Source: Armatimonadota bacterium
GTDB taxonomy: Bacteria > Bacteroidota > Ignavibacteria > OLB7
Reading direction: 5' to 3'
NCBI GenBank assembly: GCA_020850315.1
Contig: JADZEY010000027.1
Location: 1-52,044, forward strand
Length of the DNA: 52,044 nt
Positions 43,308 to 51,976 of this stretch are shown here, in pieces. Numbering within the stretch: the first letter of the stretch is position 1; each line of letters begins with the position of its first letter. A program made the translations under genes and the position numbers. A model generated the notes under the pieces. The model made no database searches. It saw only the letters and a list, made by a program, of their open reading frames with translations, and had not been told where the DNA came from.

Positions 43308-44441
43308 ATGGCCAAGAACAAAACAATTTTTCATGGCGAGCGGGGAAGCATCGTAGGCTTTTTTGCCACGGGGCTTCCGCTGGTAGCGGTTGTCATTGTG
43401 CTGCTGTTTATTGTGGTGATCGTCGGCAATTTCATCATCACCGGATCGGGTTATCTTAGTTGGGAATTTTTAACCGATTCCCCACGCAACATGAACACCG
43501 AAGGGGGAATTTTTCCGGCTATTTACGGAACTGTCCTCCTGGTGTTGATTATGACCCTTGCAGCGGTTCCGGTCGGGACCATCACGGCACTCTATTTAAC
43601 TGAGTATGCAAAGCGAACCTCCATTTTTGCGCGTGTTATTCGCTTTGCGGTGAACACGTTGGCTGGCATTCCATCCATTGTTTTTGGGCTGTTCGGTTTG
43701 GGCTTTTTTATCCAAACCGTCGGGAGCCAGATAGACGCTGCCCGCTACAGCGCAAAAATGGATGATTTGCGGACGGTGCTGGCTGTGAGCTCATCGCCGC
43801 TGGTGGCTGGCAAGCAAGCAACCATCAACGATATTAAAGTATTTCTGCAGAACAATGAGTTCGATTGGGAAGCGCAACTGCGCGAGTTAGATGCCTACCC
43901 AGAAGGAACCGTTGCCGCTGTAAATACCGATAGAGTAGTGGAATATCTTTCCGGCAAAAAAGAATTGGAATGGGGCAAGCCATCGCTTATCTGGGCCGCG
44001 CTCACGCTGGCATTGCTGACGCTTCCGGTGGTAATCGTTTCGGTGGAAGAAGCCTTGCGAACAGTACCTCGGGAAATCAGGGAAGCCAGTTTAGCGCTGG
44101 GTGCAACCCGCTGGGAAACAATCTGGCGAATCGTTCTCCCAAATTGTGTCCCCGGAATTTTAACAGGATCAATTTTAGCAGTTAGCCGTGGCGCGGGTGA
44201 GGTTGCACCGATTTTATTTACGGGTGCGGTGTACTCCTTGCAGGAACTGCCGTCGTCGCTTAGCGACCAGTTTATGCACTTGGGTTATCACCTCTATATT
44301 CTTGCCACCCAGTCGCCCGATGTTGATGCTACCCGACCGTTGCAGTACGCCACAACGTTGGTGCTGCTTGGCCTAACATTGGCGTTAAACCTCACAGCAA
44401 TCATGCTCCGCTCACGATTGCGGAAGCGGAAAATGGTGTGA
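43308..44441 (+). CDS. pstA: Phosphate ABC transporter permease PstA, with insertion
   Basis: 377 residues, about 80 longer than E. coli PstA (296). The usual core is seen (GGIFPAIYGTVLLVLIMTLA, NTLAGIPSIVFGLFGLGFFI) and the EAA-like loop REIREASLALGATRWETIWR. Residues about 138-225 insert a mostly soluble region (QIDAARYSAKMDDLRTVLAV, NDIKVFLQNNEFDWEAQLRE) into the extracytoplasmic loop between TM3 and TM4. The gap to pstB is 80 bases and holds a run of ACTGACTACTG-like repeats. Confidence 0.93.
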   Translation: MAKNKTIFHGERGSIVGFFATGLPLVAVVIVLLFIVVIVGNFIITGSGYLSWEFLTDSPRNMNTEGGIFPAIYGTVLLVLIMTLAAVPVGTITALYLTEYAKRTSIFARVIRFAVNTLAGIPSIVFGLFGLGFFIQTVGSQIDAARYSAKMDDLRTVLAVSSSPLVAGKQATINDIKVFLQNNEFDWEAQLRELDAYPEGTVAAVNTDRVVEYLSGKKELEWGKPSLIWAALTLALLTLPVVIVSVEEALRTVPREIREASLALGATRWETIWRIVLPNCVPGILTGSILAVSRGAGEVAPILFTGAVYSLQELPSSLSDQFMHLGYHLYILATQSPDVDATRPLQYATTLVLLGLTLALNLTAIMLRSRLRKRKMV

Positions 44442-44521
44442 TGAAGACGTTCAACCGCAAGCTGTGGATTTTCAAACTGGCCGATTCCAAATTACTAACT
44501 ACCGATTACTGACTACTGTCC

Positions 44522-45289
44522 ATGAAGAAAGAAGAAATCACAAAAATCCATACAAATAACTTATCGCTGTATTATGGCGATAAGCAAGCACTGAAAGACA
44601 TCTCAATGGCGATGTACGCTAATAAAGTGACAGCGTTTATCGGCCCATCGGGATGCGGAAAAAGCACGTTTATCCGTTCGCTCAATCGGATGAATGATTT
44701 GATTGAAGGGGTGCGAATTACTGGTGAAGTAAAAATTGAGGATGTGAATATCTACGCTCCGGAAGTGAGCGTTGTGAATTTGCGAAAGCGGGTGGGAATG
44801 GTTTTCCAGAAATCGAACCCATTCCCAAAATCTATTTATGAAAACATCGCCTACGGGCCAAGAATTAACGGCATCACCGACAAAGCTCAGCTTGATGATA
44901 TTGTTGAGCAAAGCCTGAAAGGTGCGGCACTGTGGAATGAAAGCAAGGATCGCTTGGCAGCATCGGCATTGTCGCTATCGGGAGGGCAGCAGCAGCGGTT
45001 GTGCATTGCCCGTGCCATTGCTGTCAACCCCGATATTTTGCTGATGGACGAGCCTTGTTCGGCACTGGATCCAATATCAACCAGCAAGGTTGAGGAGCTT
45101 ATTTTGGAGTTGAAGGAGAACTACACCATCGTGATTGTCACCCACAGTATGCAGCAGGCCGCGCGCGTCAGCGATTACACAGCCTTCTTTTATGTTGGCG
45201 AGCTGATTGAATTTGGCCCAACCCGTGATATTTTTACCAACCCGAAGAAAAAACAGACCGAAGATTATATCACCGGGCGGTTTGGATAG
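44522..45289 (+). CDS. pstB: Phosphate ABC transporter ATPase PstB
   Basis: 255 residues, normal for PstB. Walker A is GPSGCGKST, the signature is LSGGQQQR, Walker B is [13 protein letters not shown] and the H-loop is VTHSMQQ. A Q-loop segment ([20 protein letters not shown]) matches the PstB type. It hydrolyses ATP to drive phosphate through PstC/PstA. Confidence 0.98.
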   Translation: MKKEEITKIHTNNLSLYYGDKQALKDISMAMYANKVTAFIGPSGCGKSTFIRSLNRMNDLIEGVRITGEVKIEDVNIYAPEVSVVNLRKRVGMVFQKSNPFPKSIYENIAYGPRINGITDKAQLDDIVEQSLKGAALWNESKDRLAASALSLSGGQQQRLCIARAIAVNPDILLMDEPCSALDPISTSKVEELILELKENYTIVIVTHSMQQAARVSDYTAFFYVGELIEFGPTRDIFTNPKKKQTEDYITGRFG

Positions 45290-45314
45290 CAGGGAGGTAG
45301 AGCAGAAGAAGGAA

Positions 45315-46067
45315 ATGTCGAAAAAACAAATACTGAACAGAGAAAACAGCATGATTAAAACATTCGAGGATCAGCTTGATAAACTTCGCACCCGCATCAT
45401 TAAAATGGGGAGCTTGGTGGATGAGCAGGTGGAGTACGCCTTCCGTTCGCTGGTTGAGTGGGACACTGCAATGGCGCGGTTGGTGATGGATCGCGACAGC
45501 AAAGTTGATAAACTTGATTTTAAGATTGAGAAACAGTGCCAACGAATTTTTGCATTGCAGCAGCCAGTTGCGCGCGACCTTCGGTTGATTATGGCCGCTT
45601 TAAAAATCAATAGCGACCTTGAGCGGATGGGGGATCTTGCGTTCAACGTTGCGCGTGCTGTGGAGGGATTGCTTCCGTTCCGCACGTTTGTTGAGCAGTT
45701 GGACCTCTCGCAGCTGACCGAGGCGGTGCACACCATGGTGAAGTTGACCATTGACAGCTTCGTCAACAACGACCCTGAACTGGCCATCACCACCATGAAA
45801 AGTGATATGCGGGTGGATCAGTATGAAGCCCGATTAAATCGCCGTATTGTGGAGATGATGAAGCAGAATCCAGAATTTATTGAAGGGGGGGCAATGCTGA
45901 TTGTGTTGCTGCGAAATATGGAGCGGCTTGCCGATCACGCAACCAACATTGCCGAAGATGTGATCTTTTTCACCGAAGCAAAAATTGTCCGTAACCGCTT
46001 CGATTCCGAAGCGTTCGACGCGCTGCAACGTGATCTGCATGGGGAAGAAGGGAATGATGATGAATAA
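45315..46067 (+). CDS. phoU: Phosphate signalling protein PhoU
   Basis: 250 residues from the ATG at 45315, preceded by AAGGAA; a longer frame to 45207 would overlap pstB. PhoU has two three-helix repeats with metal-binding motifs: SDLERMGDLAFNVARA in the first repeat and RNMERLADHATNIAED in the second. It links Pst transport activity to the PhoR-like kinase. No phoB or phoR gene is in the window. Confidence 0.96.
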   Translation: MSKKQILNRENSMIKTFEDQLDKLRTRIIKMGSLVDEQVEYAFRSLVEWDTAMARLVMDRDSKVDKLDFKIEKQCQRIFALQQPVARDLRLIMAALKINSDLERMGDLAFNVARAVEGLLPFRTFVEQLDLSQLTEAVHTMVKLTIDSFVNNDPELAITTMKSDMRVDQYEARLNRRIVEMMKQNPEFIEGGAMLIVLLRNMERLADHATNIAEDVIFFTEAKIVRNRFDSEAFDALQRDLHGEEGNDDE

Positions 46068-46093
46068 TTGAGAATTGAGGTATTTATTCCGAA

Positions 46094-46127
46094 AACGCCG
46101 CTTGGTGGTTTGTTGCCAAGCGGCGTT
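46094..46127. terminator. Terminator after phoU
   Basis: AACGCCGCTTGG (46094-46105) and CCAAGCGGCGTT (46116-46127) form a perfect 12-bp stem with a 10-base loop, followed by a T-rich tail (GTTGTTTTG). It ends the pst/phoU transcript and may also serve the facing Rof-like gene. Confidence 0.8.
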
Positions 46128-46138
46128 GTTGTTTTGGG

Positions 46139-46384
46139 TTAGCAATGCCCCTCAAACGCTTTTCCATCAACGTTTACCAGATGATCCAGCCGGATTTCCT
46201 CGCCGGATGATAGCTGCAAAAACTCCTGCGCCTTGCGCGAAAAAACATCGGTGATTGTGGCGGTTGCCTGATGCTCGGTTCCGTCCGAATCCCGCCAGAT
46301 GATTTGCACAGCGCGCCGCAGCGTTGCCAGCGCAAGCAGTTCGTCGTGAAGTGAGCAGGAAATTGGGCTATAATGCGTTTCCAT
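46139..46384 (-). CDS. Rof-like Rho-binding antiterminator
   Basis: 81 residues from the ATG at 46384; a longer start at 46429 adds a leader. It matches the Rof/YaeO layout: HYSPISCSLHDELLALATLR near the N-terminus, then ITDVFSRKAQEFLQL, then EEIRLDHLVNVDGKAF. Rof binds Rho and blocks its RNA loading, so it changes Rho-dependent termination. The family is small and rarely annotated outside enterobacteria, so homology rests on motif order. A hairpin follows the phoU side. Confidence 0.75.
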   Translation of the reverse strand: METHYSPISCSLHDELLALATLRRAVQIIWRDSDGTEHQATATITDVFSRKAQEFLQLSSGEEIRLDHLVNVDGKAFEGHC

Positions 46385-46444
46385 TGTGATTTTTTTTGAT
46401 TGGAGTTTCCCCGTTATTTGCACAAGCAAAGATCGGTATTGTTG

Positions 46445-46490
46445 GCAAGAAAACTACCAGAGCGATTCGCCGCCCTGGTAGTTTTCTTGC
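46445..46490 (-). terminator. Hairpin after the DUF4249 gene
   Basis: GCAAGAAAACTACCAG (46445-46460) and CTGGTAGTTTTCTTGC (46475-46490) are perfect 16-bp arms with a 14-base loop. It begins nine bases after the stop of the leftward lipoprotein gene and ends its operon. Confidence 0.8.
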
Positions 46491-46498
46491 GTGCGTTC

Positions 46499-47344
46499 TC
46501 ACCACTGCACTTCCGTCACCGTGCGTGCAAAAAAGGTTCCGATTCCATCGCCGCTGACGTTCCATGCAATTGCACGATCCTGGCTGCCAAATGGGTTGTC
46601 GCTATCCTCGGCAAACATATTGTTGTAGTAGCTGTTGAAAAAATTATAATAGCCTTGCTCCCAAGCATACACCATGAAGCTGCCATGATAATTCTCCCCC
46701 GATGGCTTTACGCTGTAGTAGTTCCCCACTTTCAGATGCACCTTGTTATCGTGGTTGGCATCGGTCGAGCGGCGGATAGGATCGGGATAGTTCGTGTAGG
46801 AGCGCATCTCCCGCGTGCCTCCAGTTAGGCCATACTCGATGCTGTACACGGCACCGGGCATCGGCTGGATCAGTGCTTCCAGTGCATACATCGTTGATCC
46901 ATCATCATACGTTCCGGCAATGTTCCAGGCTATCGTGTCAACCGTGGGTTGCTGCGCGGGGGCTACGGTTGTTGCCGTTGCGGTTTTTCCGCGCCACGTT
47001 GCGTTCAGCGTGTAGCGGACACCGGACTTCACCACCAAACCCGTTGCTTGGTATTCTCCGCGACCGGAATGCGTTAATGGATACTTCGTCCCTTCGGCCT
47101 CGATATACCCCTGTACGTCGGCCAGTTCAACAACCGAATGGATGGAGCCAGAATCGTTGTGAACGTAGTTCACCGGCAGCGTCCGTGTGAAGCGAATCCC
47201 TTCGGCAGGTTGGCCCGCAGTTAGCACGCCGCGCACCACCATCCGCTCCACGTACGGAAGCCCATCGGGCGAAATTTCTTCTTCGCAGGCCGTGGCCCCC
47301 ACCGCAAGGATTGCGGCAATGGCAAACAGAGCGATGCGGTTCAT
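46499..47344 (-). CDS. DUF4249 lipoprotein, TonB-receptor partner
   Basis: 281 residues from the ATG at 47344 (MNRIALFAIAAILAVGATAC); the upstream ATG at 47398 adds a non-signal leader. The lipobox is ATAC followed by acidic EEEI. The mature part is a beta-rich DUF4249-type domain (LPVNYVHNDSGSIHSV, TGGTREMRSYTNYPDPI). DUF4249 genes typically lie next to TonB receptors in Bacteroidota, where the lipoprotein is likely a surface partner of the receptor. It is 91 bases downstream of the receptor on the same strand. Confidence 0.88.
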   Translation of the reverse strand: MNRIALFAIAAILAVGATACEEEISPDGLPYVERMVVRGVLTAGQPAEGIRFTRTLPVNYVHNDSGSIHSVVELADVQGYIEAEGTKYPLTHSGRGEYQATGLVVKSGVRYTLNATWRGKTATATTVAPAQQPTVDTIAWNIAGTYDDGSTMYALEALIQPMPGAVYSIEYGLTGGTREMRSYTNYPDPIRRSTDANHDNKVHLKVGNYYSVKPSGENYHGSFMVYAWEQGYYNFFNSYYNNMFAEDSDNPFGSQDRAIAWNVSGDGIGTFFARTVTEVQW

Positions 47345-47435
47345 GCTGTTGGAGATGCGATCTATGATGCTTGTTGAGTAGTTGTTCATTGGTATCACCG
47401 TGTTGATTCAGAGTTGTTGATTCAGCGTTTCTGGT

Positions 47436-49859
47436 TTAGAATTTGCAGCTTAGTCCCACTGTCAGCAGTGTTGGGAACAGCGTTATCCGTTGTAGCGTAT
47501 GCTTCTGGTAGCGCGCTCCTGTGGCCTCGTTTTGCACCGATTCCTTATCAACCGATTGCGAAAAAACGTTCTGGCGGTTGTAGGCGTTGTACACGTTCAG
47601 CGAAAGGGTGAATGGCAGATTGAACCACTGGTACTTGTGCGAGAAATTCAAATCCAGCTTGTGGAATGCTGGCAGCCGGTATCCATTCCGTTCGCTGAAG
47701 TCGTAGCGGCTTTCCGGGGCGTAGGAGTCTGGCTCTTCGCGATCATAGATGAGTTGCCCTTGCGGAACCGTGACCCCCTGGCCGGTGGCGTACACCCAGG
47801 TTGCTCCAACTTCCCACGAGTCGCTCAGTTCGTAGGTGGCAACCACCGAGATGTCGTGGCGGCGGTCAAACCGGGGGTAGAATGTTTTCCCACGGTTCAG
47901 GTCTGCGAACGTCCGGTCGGTCCAGGAGAGGGTGTAGCCGATCCATCCGGTGAAGTCGCCAACTTGTTTGTTCAGGAAGAACTCAACTCCGTACGCCTTC
48001 CCCGATCCGACCGCGAACGAGCTTTCCAGCGGGGCAAGCAGCGAGAAGGAAGCAGTGTCCTTGAACTCCAACAGGTTGTTCATGGTTTTGTAGTAGCCTT
48101 CCACGCTCAGCAGAACTTCGTTATCGAACAGGCGCGTTTCAACGCCGGCAGCAATCTGCTGGGACGTTGCTGGTTGGATGGTGGAGGTTGCTGGGAACCA
48201 GATGTCGGTTGGAAGCGCAACATCGTTCCGCGTAATCATGTGCAGATATTGGTTGTGAGCCGAGTATCCCCCCCGCGCCGTGATGTTATCCGTGATGGAG
48301 TATGCCAGCGAGGCCCGTGGCTCAAGGCGCAGATAGCCGCCGTTGCTGAAGTAGCTTGCGCGTGCCCCGATGTTGGCTTGCAGCCGTGGCGTAATCTGCC
48401 ATTCGTCTTGCAGGAAGAAACCACCTTCAAGGCTGCTCATCGTTGCGGGGTTGGCCCCGATCTTCTCAAACTCATTCAGAGCATCGGTAGCGTTGGCATT
48501 GAACAGGTGGTTGGTGGCCTCGAACCCAGTTTTGATGATGTGATCTTCCCCGGCAAATATCTGTGCTTCGCCACGCAGCGCCAGGTCGCGGATTTGGCTA
48601 GAGGTTTTGAATCCGCTGGTTGGGGAACCTTTGAATAGCTCCATCAAGGTTGTGGAGCAATCGTAGTTGGTGAAGATTGCCGAAAAATTGGTGAACATCG
48701 TTGGGGAGATGATGTGCGACCAGCGAAGGTTGGCCGTGGCGTTCCCCCAATTCAGCAGAAGCTGATCCGTTCCGCGCGGGTCGGTCTTGAAGTCATCGCG
48801 CCCGAAGTACCCGCTAACGAACAGGTGATCCGATTCCGACAGCCGCCAGTTCATCTTCCCGTTCAGATCGTAGAAGTAGTAATCGGGAACGTCTTCTGGG
48901 CTTCCGGCCAGCTTCATCACAAGGTCCATGTACATCCGGCGGCCCGACACCATGAACGTGATGTCGTCGCTGATGGGCCCTTCCACCGTCAGGCGCGAGT
49001 TCAGCAGGCTGATGCCGGCGGCTCCGCTGAATTTCTCCTTGGTTCCTTCCCGCATCGTCATATCCACAACGCCCGATAGCCGCCCGCCGTACTCAGCTGG
49101 GAATACCCCTTTCATCACTTTCACATCGCGGATTGCATCGCTGTTGAAGGTGCTAAGGAAGCCGCCAATGTGGGATGGATTATAGACCGTGGCACCATCC
49201 AACAAAATCAAGTTCTGATCCGGCGAGCCACCCCGGATGTACAGCCCGCTGCTGATCTCGCTTCCGGCCTTGATCCCCGGCAGCAGTTGCAAGGTCCGCA
49301 TGATGTCCGGCTCGCCACCAAGCGACGGAAGTTTTTGCGACAACTGCGGGTCAATGGCAACGGTGCTGATTGTGGCATCGTAGCGGCGCTCTGTCACCAC
49401 CACTTCCCGCCCCATCAATTGCTTCGGCTGCAAGCAGATGTTCAGCCGTGCGCTGTCGGGGCCGAAGCTGATGCGGCATTCGGTTGCTGCGGTGCCAGTT
49501 GCTGCGGTGTCAGTTGCTGCGGTGCCGGGGGCTTCGGCCTCCAACAATCTTGGCGATCCCACTTCTGGGATCAGAAGAGATTCGGTGCGTTGCTGCGAGC
49601 CAATGCTGCGGGCAACAAGGCGGTAACGCCCAGGCGCAACCTTGGGGATGGAGTAGAACCCAAAGCGGTTGCTAATGCCGCCGCGTGCCGGCTTCGTGGA
49701 GTCGGACTCCCGAAACAGTGCTACCGTTGCGCCGGTGATTGCTTCGCCGCTGTTGGCTTCGGTGACTGTGCCGGAGATGGTGACGCTTTGGGCGGCTGCG
49801 GCTGTTGTCCCTATCAGTAGCAGCAGTGCAGCTATCATCAGTGAATATGAGCGGTTCAT
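47436..49859 (-). CDS. TonB-dependent receptor with N-terminal carboxypeptidase-regulatory-like domain
   Basis: 807 residues. The signal peptide is MNRSYSLMIAALLLLIGTTA. A CarboxypepD_reg-like domain (VTISGTVTEANSGEAITGAT, GFYSIPKVAPGRYRLVARSI) is followed by a Thr/Ala linker from a 15-base repeat (49483-49527). The plug is at about 150-260 (LPSLGGEPDIMRTLQLLPGI, GLYIRGGSPDQNLILLDGAT, FNSDAIRDVKVMKGVFPAEY). A 22-stranded barrel follows and ends TVGLSCKF. No SusD gene is adjacent; instead DUF4249 follows. The substrate is unknown. Confidence 0.95.
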   Translation of the reverse strand: MNRSYSLMIAALLLLIGTTAAAAQSVTISGTVTEANSGEAITGATVALFRESDSTKPARGGISNRFGFYSIPKVAPGRYRLVARSIGSQQRTESLLIPEVGSPRLLEAEAPGTAATDTAATGTAATECRISFGPDSARLNICLQPKQLMGREVVVTERRYDATISTVAIDPQLSQKLPSLGGEPDIMRTLQLLPGIKAGSEISSGLYIRGGSPDQNLILLDGATVYNPSHIGGFLSTFNSDAIRDVKVMKGVFPAEYGGRLSGVVDMTMREGTKEKFSGAAGISLLNSRLTVEGPISDDITFMVSGRRMYMDLVMKLAGSPEDVPDYYFYDLNGKMNWRLSESDHLFVSGYFGRDDFKTDPRGTDQLLLNWGNATANLRWSHIISPTMFTNFSAIFTNYDCSTTLMELFKGSPTSGFKTSSQIRDLALRGEAQIFAGEDHIIKTGFEATNHLFNANATDALNEFEKIGANPATMSSLEGGFFLQDEWQITPRLQANIGARASYFSNGGYLRLEPRASLAYSITDNITARGGYSAHNQYLHMITRNDVALPTDIWFPATSTIQPATSQQIAAGVETRLFDNEVLLSVEGYYKTMNNLLEFKDTASFSLLAPLESSFAVGSGKAYGVEFFLNKQVGDFTGWIGYTLSWTDRTFADLNRGKTFYPRFDRRHDISVVATYELSDSWEVGATWVYATGQGVTVPQGQLIYDREEPDSYAPESRYDFSERNGYRLPAFHKLDLNFSHKYQWFNLPFTLSLNVYNAYNRQNVFSQSVDKESVQNEATGARYQKHTLQRITLFPTLLTVGLSCKF
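49483..49527 (-). repeat. 15-bp tandem repeat in the receptor gene
   Basis: Three consecutive 15-base units (GTTGCTGCGGTGCCA with one or two changes) encode the linker GTAATDTAATGTAAT between the N-terminal domain and the plug. In-frame gain or loss would change linker length by five residues. Confidence 0.8.
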
Positions 49860-50823
49860 GGTTGTTCGTCGTTAACAGTGAAGTTCAGTTCTGCCCTGTG
49901 GCATTTTTAATTCACTACGAACATGGTACCAGGCCCCAGCAAAGGCACTACTGAAAAACTACGGACTGTGAAGGGTGAAGAGTGAAGGGTGAAGAATGAA
50001 GATTCTCACAAGCTCACGCTACATTGCTCTCGGTCATCCCTTCGGTGATCCCTTACTCCCTCGAAGATGCCGATTCAATCGGTACGCCCTCTCCCAGACT
50101 GGTGTCGCTACTGTTTCGACGGCGGCCTTCGGTGGGAGAGGGAGCTAAGAAAGGGTGAGGGATGCAATCGGGGAAGTTCTCCGAATCTCACCACGGTCAT
50201 TGCGAGGAGTCTTCGCGGTGCTTCCTCGCTTCGGTTCTTGTCGAAGACCCCGGCCCTTCGGGGCAATGACGGGGGGGGAAGGGAAGTAAGACGGCATGTG
50301 CGTGAGGTCAGTTAATAAGCATCCTCTCCACCAAAACTTATTGCTGGCTGCGCGGCAAAGGATTATCAACTCTTGAGGAGAAATGTGGAGATGTTCAGCG
50401 TTGTTATTTGGTTCATCAATCTTTCTCAATCACATCAATTCCCAATAAAACCTGCCCCAAAATTTACATTGTTGAGAATATAGCGTAACAGTTATACTCG
50501 CGTGCATTGAAATTGCAAAACCCTACCTCTGCTAGGCCTTGTAGATGCACTTTACAGGCCTACAGGTTCTATCTTTACCTCAATCAGATCAGGGTAAACA
50601 GAAATAACAGTACAAATGCTTTTGCAAATTGCATGATATCGAGGTTATTTTTACTGACAACAGCCACGTAATATACCATCCCCCCCCCTCCAGTCAAGGG
50701 TAATCTTTCTGCATTGTGCTGGCTTTCTGCTCTCCGTATCGTTGCACCGTTCCTTCAGCGAACGCCCCGATTATCACTCGGGTTCACGCTTCATTCAATC
50801 ATCACACCAGAGGAGAAACCATC
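49860..50823. other. Long gene-free gap with several intergenic repeats
   Basis: No gene is supported over 960 bases. At 49968-50002 a 7-base unit (GTGAAGG/GTGAAGA) is repeated five times. At 50196-50270 is a GTCATTGCGAGGAG...GCAATGAC repeat with 8-base inverted ends, a widely dispersed type. Beyond about 50.4 kb the DNA becomes AT-rich, with C9 at 50680-50688 and a TATCTTTA element near 50570 that has no TTG at the usual distance. Confidence 0.55.
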
Positions 50824-51384
50824 ATGGGCTGCAACTGCAACGATCCCGTCAATTCTTGGTACGACTGGGCACATCAGATGCCTGTCAATATTCTAGACCT
50901 TGTCGCCATCGCACAGTTAGGCGGGCTACCCGGAGTATTTCTGAGCAGCGCCAGTTTCAACACACCGCCAGTGGCATGGACAGCCAGCGGCATTGCCTAC
51001 AGCGGCGAGCCGGTGGTGGCTGCGCTGGCAACCGACAGCGGGTTAGCCATCAACAATGCGAATCGCTATAATTTCAGCCACGAGCAACGGAACCAGAGCG
51101 CGTTATTGGCACCGCCACTGCAAAAAGTGATCTTTGCGCGAGCGGGAACAGAATGGGAGAACTTGATTACGTTAGCGTTTGGCGGGGTGACGTACACCGA
51201 CCTCCAGTTAAGTTTCCGCGACAACGCCGGAACGCGTGGCGATGCACAGGAGACAATACCGGTGATAAGCTGGACGGGGTCGTTTACTGGAAATCAACAG
51301 CTTGGGTTGGTATTCAAGCAGCCGGGTCAAGTGTCGTTAATGTTGCGGGCAATTAACGCCGCAGGCGATTGGAGCGCAATTTGA
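50824..51384 (+). CDS. Unrecognised protein with CxC start and strong ribosome site
   Basis: 186 residues from the ATG at 50824; AGGAG at 50811-50815 decides this start over 50716. It begins MGCNCNDPVNSWYDWAHQMP and has no signal peptide. The middle has hydrophobic beta-like segments (FNTPPVAWTASGIAYSGEPV, NLITLAFGGVTYTDLQLSFR) and the end is NAAGDWSAI. I do not recognise the family. A second strongly primed gene follows after 112 bases, so the two may form an operon. Confidence 0.7.
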   Translation: MGCNCNDPVNSWYDWAHQMPVNILDLVAIAQLGGLPGVFLSSASFNTPPVAWTASGIAYSGEPVVAALATDSGLAINNANRYNFSHEQRNQSALLAPPLQKVIFARAGTEWENLITLAFGGVTYTDLQLSFRDNAGTRGDAQETIPVISWTGSFTGNQQLGLVFKQPGQVSLMLRAINAAGDWSAI

Positions 51385-51496
51385 AATGGAGATAATTATT
51401 AGATAATCAGCGAACCTTATGACAACTACGAATTGCATAGTAGCTGTCTTTCTATCTCCTATCAATCCATCACTATTTCAGCAGCAGGAGGATACG

Positions 51497-51976
51497 ATGA
51501 TTCGCCCAACTAACCGCAGCCTACCGTTTGATTTTGGTCCATTACTTGGCCCACTTGCTCCCCCTACCGATCCCCCAAGCAATCCACCGCCGCCAGACAA
51601 TCCGTTTGGAGGACCGAATGATCCCATCAAAGCGCAAGACCCAAAAGACAGAATCCCTTTTGATGGGCCAATTAAGCCAAAGCCTATCAAAGGAGGGTTG
51701 TTACTGCCAAACGATCCAGTTCAGGCACAGAACCCAAAAGATAAGATACAGATCGAATATGCTCGCTGTAGCCCAGATGATTTTGTAGTAATTGTTAATG
51801 GGCCATACCAAGACGATGGTTGGTATCAAAGAAAAGATACTGCCCCGCGGCCTCCATTTTCATCAGGAATAGTTTTCTTCGTTAACTGGGAGAATAGAAG
51901 ACGATATTTCATTCCTATGTTATACTCACGTGCTTTGAGTTTGCGAAATTCGGGGAATATGGAAATTCAGGGTTAG
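51497..51976 (+). CDS. Unrecognised proline-rich protein with internal repeats
   Basis: 159 residues from the ATG at 51497, preceded by AGGAGGA at 51486-51492; a start at 51419 adds 26 residues. The N-terminal half is Pro-rich and disordered (GPLLGPLAPPTDPPSNPPPP) with two near-identical blocks (PNDPIKAQDPKDRI, PNDPVQAQNPKDKI). The C-terminal half looks folded (DDFVVIVNGPYQDDGWYQRK, IVFFVNWENRRRYFIPMLYS). There is no signal peptide and no known family. The repeat followed by a folded end might fit a leader/carrier or binding protein; this is speculation. Confidence 0.7.
   Translation: MIRPTNRSLPFDFGPLLGPLAPPTDPPSNPPPPDNPFGGPNDPIKAQDPKDRIPFDGPIKPKPIKGGLLLPNDPVQAQNPKDKIQIEYARCSPDDFVVIVNGPYQDDGWYQRKDTAPRPPFSSGIVFFVNWENRRRYFIPMLYSRALSLRNSGNMEIQG

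Noticed and set aside
50145-50429. Minus-strand ORF of 94 residues
   Set aside because: It is derived from the GTCATTGC-type repeat and has no protein-like features.
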